The notes below the pieces were generated by a model that was not told the DNA's origin, did no database searches, and saw nothing but the letters and a program-made list of their open reading frames with translations. Shown in pieces: positions 61,621 to 64,000 of a stretch of DNA of 64,000 bases (position 1 is its first letter; the number at the start of each line of letters is the position of its first letter). The translations under genes and the position numbers were made by a program. The stretch comes from DATDFB01 sp035276475 (lineage in GTDB: Bacteria; Acidobacteriota; Thermoanaerobaculia; Gp7-AA8), in the NCBI GenBank assembly GCA_035276475.1, contig DATELQ010000048.1, positions 1 to 64,000 on the forward strand. Direction: 5' to 3'.

Positions 61621-61998
61621 CGCATGGGGGGGTAGTCGGCGCCGCCGATGCGAGAGTGCATGTCCATGGACGTTCAAACGCGTCGGACGAGCGCATTCTC
61701 CGGCGCTGCGGACGCACGATTGCGTCGGGATCACGGAAGCGCGCAATCCATGGACATTTTCGTCGTCGATTCGCGTCCGCGTTCGGCATCCATGGACGTT
61801 GGATCGCGTGTGCGACCTCCGTCAACGCAATCCATGGACGTTCGAATGCTTCGACGAGCTCAGTTTCTGATGCTTTCGGACGCGCGATTGCGTTGGAATC
61901 GCACAAACACGACATCCATGGACGTTTAAATGTGATCCGGCGTCAGATTCACGACATCCATGGACATTTAATCGATACCGGAGGACAACCTCGTGCGT
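61621..61998. repeat. 42-bp-periodic array of TCCATGGAC palindromes
   Basis: TCCATGGAC starts at 61663, 61747, 61789, 61831, 61915 and 61957. All spacings are exactly 42 or 84 bp. At the two empty phases, 61705 and 61873, degenerate copies keep only CGGAC, and 61621 has CGCATGGGG. That makes about nine units in register. The core TCCATGGA is a perfect palindrome, and the one at 61662-61671 extends to GTCCATGGAC. Between cores the ~33 bp vary, though units 1-2 resemble units 5-6 (a 168-bp higher order). The 42-bp step equals four B-DNA turns. It lies before a small XRE regulator gene. No convincing coding frame. Confidence 0.85.
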
Positions 61999-62012
61999 CG
62001 TATTGATGAATC

Positions 62013-62255
62013 ATGACGCTACGACGTGGCATCGATCGAGACGCAGCACGCTTCGGCGCGATCGTTCGACGTCTGCGCGAGAAGAAAGGCTGGACTCTCG
62101 TTCAGTTCGGACGAAAAGCCGACATGCATCCCTCGTATCTCAGCACTCTCGAACGGGGAGCCAACACGCCGTCGCTGACGTGCATCCTTCATTTGGCAAA
62201 AGTCTTCGACGTCGAGGCGTGGACGATCATTGCGGAGATTGAAGGTCTGTCGTAG
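62013..62255 (+). CDS. Small XRE-family HTH regulator
   Basis: 80 aa, nearly all one Cro/C1-type helix-turn-helix: FGAIVRRLREKKGWTLVQFG, then RKADMHPSYLSTLERGANTP and SLTCILHLAKVFDVE. No effector domain. It starts 15 bp after the last unit of the palindrome array, which may be its own operator set, and overlaps the convergent SDR gene by 29 bp at the 3' end. Confidence 0.9.
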   Translation: MTLRRGIDRDAARFGAIVRRLREKKGWTLVQFGRKADMHPSYLSTLERGANTPSLTCILHLAKVFDVEAWTIIAEIEGLS

Positions 62256-62838
62256 CCTGCAATCGAATCAACGCCCCATTGACGCTCGCCCCGGCATCGG
62301 ACAAAAGAAACCCGATCGTCTCCGCCACCCGTTCCAGCGGCACGCGCGGGGCGTCGGGCATCGCTTTGCGCGAAGCGGGCGTGTCGAGCGTTCCGGGGAG
62401 GAGGGCGTTCGCGGTGATCGGCGTTCCGGCGAGCTCCGCGGCGGTCATCTCGATCAGGGCGTTGAGCGCGGTCTTCGACACCACGTACGCCGCGGCGCCG
62501 GCGGACTTCGTGATCGTCGCCTCGGAGCTGATGGCGACGATGCGGCCAGGTTGGTCGCGGCGCATGGCGGCGAGCGTCGCGCGGATGGCGCGGAAGGCGA
62601 GCGTGAGATTGAGCGACATCATTCGGTCCCACGTTTCCGCTGAGATTCCGCCCGCGTAGCCGCCGGCCATGTGCACGAGGCCGTACGGCGCGCCGTTTCT
62701 GGCGACGGCGGCGCGGAGCGTTTCGTCGGTTGCGAAGTCGTCGCGGCCGAGGAGCACGCAGTCGTAGTCGCGCGCGAGGCGCCCCACGACCGTCGTGCCG
62801 AGGCCGCCGGTGCCGCCGGTGACGATCAGCGTTTTCAT
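62227..62838 (-). CDS. Short-chain dehydrogenase/reductase
   Basis: 203 aa. NAD(P)-binding loop TGGTGGLG (7-14), HMAGGYAGG in place of the NNAG strand, active-site Ser in IVAISSEATI and the YxxxK pair in YVVSK, followed by ALNALIEMTAAEL. It is shorter than the usual ~250 but with all motifs. Substrate unknown. Its ATG overlaps the stop of the debranching enzyme gene (ATGA), so the two are co-translated. Confidence 0.9.
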   Translation of the reverse strand: MKTLIVTGGTGGLGTTVVGRLARDYDCVLLGRDDFATDETLRAAVARNGAPYGLVHMAGGYAGGISAETWDRMMSLNLTLAFRAIRATLAAMRRDQPGRIVAISSEATITKSAGAAAYVVSKTALNALIEMTAAELAGTPITANALLPGTLDTPASRKAMPDAPRVPLERVAETIGFLLSDAGASVNGALIRLQATTDLQSPQ

Positions 62839-64000
62839 GCGAGGCTCATCGTAACGCGCAAAATCTCACCGACGCTCCACGCCTGGGCGATGCAGCCGCG
62901 CGGGTGGTGGGGTGGGGCGCCGTCGAAAATCTCGGGGATGCTGCCGGACGACCAGTCGATGCCGCTCAAGATTTGCCGCGCCTCGGCGCGGCCGGCGTCG
63001 CCGCGCACGCGCACGAGCGCGTCGATGTACGCGCCGAGGAGCCACGGCCAGACCGTGCCCTGATGGTAGGCGGCGTCGCGCTCGCGCGGACCGCCGATGT
63101 ACGTCCCGACGAAGCGCGGATCGCGCGGCGACAGCGTGCGGAGGCCAGCGGGGGTGAGGAGATGCTCTTCGACGACGGCGAGGACGCTCGCGGCGTCGGC
63201 GCCGTCGAGAAGCGGGAAGGGGAGGCCGATGGCGAAGATCTGATTGGGGCGGATGCTCGCGTCACCCATGACGTCGTCGAGATACTGGCCGTTCCAGAAC
63301 ACCTCGCGGAAGCGAGTGCGCACGCGCGCGGCGCGGTCGCGCAGAAGAGCGCTGTCGTCGAGTGCCGCGAGAATCGACAGCGCGTTGAACCAAAGCGCGT
63401 TGATCTCCACCGCTTTGCCGTTGCGCGGCGTGACCACCCAGTCGCCGACCTTCGCGTCCATCCAGGTCAGCTGATCGCCGGCGGCGCCGGCGACGAGCAG
63501 CCCGTCATTGTCTTCGTGAATGTTGTGGCGCGTGCCGCGCGTGTGCCACGCCACGATGTCGCGCAACACGGGGAGCAGCACCTCGCGCACGAATGCCTCG
63601 TCGCCCGTCGCTTCGAGGTAGCGCCACGCCGCGACGAAGAACCAGAGCGTGGCGTCGGCGGTGTTGTACTCCGGCGGCTCGCCGCCGTCGGGGAAGCGAT
63701 TCGGCAGCATCCCTTCGCTCACGCACTCCGCGTATGCGCGGAGGATCCGCCGCGCGTCGTCGAAGCGGCCGGTGGCGAGGCAGAGGCCGGGAAGGGCGAT
63801 CATCGTGTCGCGTCCCCAGTCGGTGAACCAGTGATAGCCGGCGATGATCGACCTTCCGTCCGCGCCGCGGCGGACGATGAATTGATCGGCAGCGAGGTTC
63901 ACGCCGTTGCGGCGCTGCCGCTCCGCGTCGAGGAGCGCGAGGCCGTCGCGGCCGCGCGGATCGTCGACCGAGGCGATCACGGCGAGCCGGCCCCCGGGCG
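62835..64000 (-). CDS. Glycogen-debranching enzyme, C-terminal (amylo-alpha-1,6-glucosidase) part; 5' end outside window
   Basis: The frame is open to the window edge (PGGRLAVIASVDD), so at least the N-terminal part is missing. The visible ~388 residues form the GDE_C (alpha/alpha)6-barrel catalytic domain: GYHWFTDWGRDTMIALPGL, EINALWFNALSIL, YHQGTVWPWLLGAYID and HHPRGCIAQAWSVGEILR. The acidic residues in DWGRD and WSVGE are the expected catalytic region. It removes alpha-1,6 branch stubs from glycogen. Confidence 0.92.
   Translation of the reverse strand, partial: PGGRLAVIASVDDPRGRDGLALLDAERQRRNGVNLAADQFIVRRGADGRSIIAGYHWFTDWGRDTMIALPGLCLATGRFDDARRILRAYAECVSEGMLPNRFPDGGEPPEYNTADATLWFFVAAWRYLEATGDEAFVREVLLPVLRDIVAWHTRGTRHNIHEDNDGLLVAGAAGDQLTWMDAKVGDWVVTPRNGKAVEINALWFNALSILAALDDSALLRDRAARVRTRFREVFWNGQYLDDVMGDASIRPNQIFAIGLPFPLLDGADAASVLAVVEEHLLTPAGLRTLSPRDPRFVGTYIGGPRERDAAYHQGTVWPWLLGAYIDALVRVRGDAGRAEARQILSGIDWSSGSIPEIFDGAPPHHPRGCIAQAWSVGEILRVTMSLA

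Noticed and set aside
61604..61929. Small repeat proteins on either strand over the 42-bp array (SMDV-type or RPW-type peptides)
   Set aside because: Several frames stay open only because the unit length is a multiple of three. Starts, ribosome-binding sites and protein-like composition are lacking, and the conserved part is a DNA palindrome.
61621..61998. CRISPR array
   Set aside because: The repeated part is only 9-12 bp and palindromic, units are 42 bp in total with degenerate members, and no cas gene is near.

Overview
This is a gene-dense, very GC-rich 64 kb window from a bacterial chromosome. Short gaps, many ATGA/GTGA stop-start overlaps, frequent GTG/TTG starts, a TonB-dependent receptor, lipoproteins and several periplasmic proteins indicate a Gram-negative (diderm) organism. 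The mix of ECF sigma/anti-sigma pairs, CHAT and caspase proteases, paired M16 peptidases, a DUF2891 protein and a small His/Gly-rich secreted protein is most reminiscent of Acidobacteriota. No rRNA or marker set is present to prove that, so the assignment is an inference.

Region 1 (1-18.3 kb) is the most striking. After the end of a TonB-dependent receptor comes an ECF sigma factor with a coupled membrane anti-sigma-like protein. It is divergent, by only 12 bp, from a TPR-CHAT protease lipoprotein. Two unknown proteins, a secreted caspase (C14) and a DUF4236 protein follow on the same strand. Facing them is a three-gene operon: a vWA/FHA-like membrane protein, a tubulin-like GTPase and a large coiled-coil membrane protein. 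That operon is divergent, across a perfect 23-bp dyad, from a second membrane caspase with FG-GAP-like repeats. Three caspase-fold proteases, a tubulin-like NTPase and a sigma switch side by side look like a regulated stress- or death-type system.

Region 2 (18.3-34 kb) holds a lipase, tRNA-Asp overlapping rfbC, an AI-2E family permease, a 1,709-aa secreted protein of nine ~165-aa repeats, an unknown membrane pair, and an export operon with three different membrane-fusion adaptors and one MacB-type permease but no ATPase.

Region 3 (34-49.7 kb) is mostly housekeeping or accessory metabolism: radical SAM/SPASM, an active/inactive M16 peptidase pair, S1/P1 nuclease, DUF2891, MFS, ispH, DUF3108, GNAT, a catalytically degenerate ABC-TOBE protein coupled to a single-domain response regulator, a Spy-like protein with its own ECF sigma/zinc-finger anti-sigma, a GT-C-like membrane protein and a 2OG-Fe(II) oxygenase.

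Region 4 (49.7-64 kb) starts with a 98-bp palindromic element that ends a truncated DUF5615 toxin-like gene beside an intact DUF433 gene. Then come a DMT permease, a chemoreceptor fused to a peptide-type solute-binding domain, and a prenyl synthase. An A+T-richer two-gene island (unknown 509-aa protein plus P-loop ATPase) lies between two copies of the prenyl synthase 3' end, as if inserted there. Downstream are a short QueA-like protein, tRNA-Phe, an M14 carboxypeptidase, a 42-bp-periodic array of GTCCATGGAC-like palindromes in front of a small XRE regulator, an SDR, and the C-terminal part of a glycogen-debranching enzyme that runs off the window.
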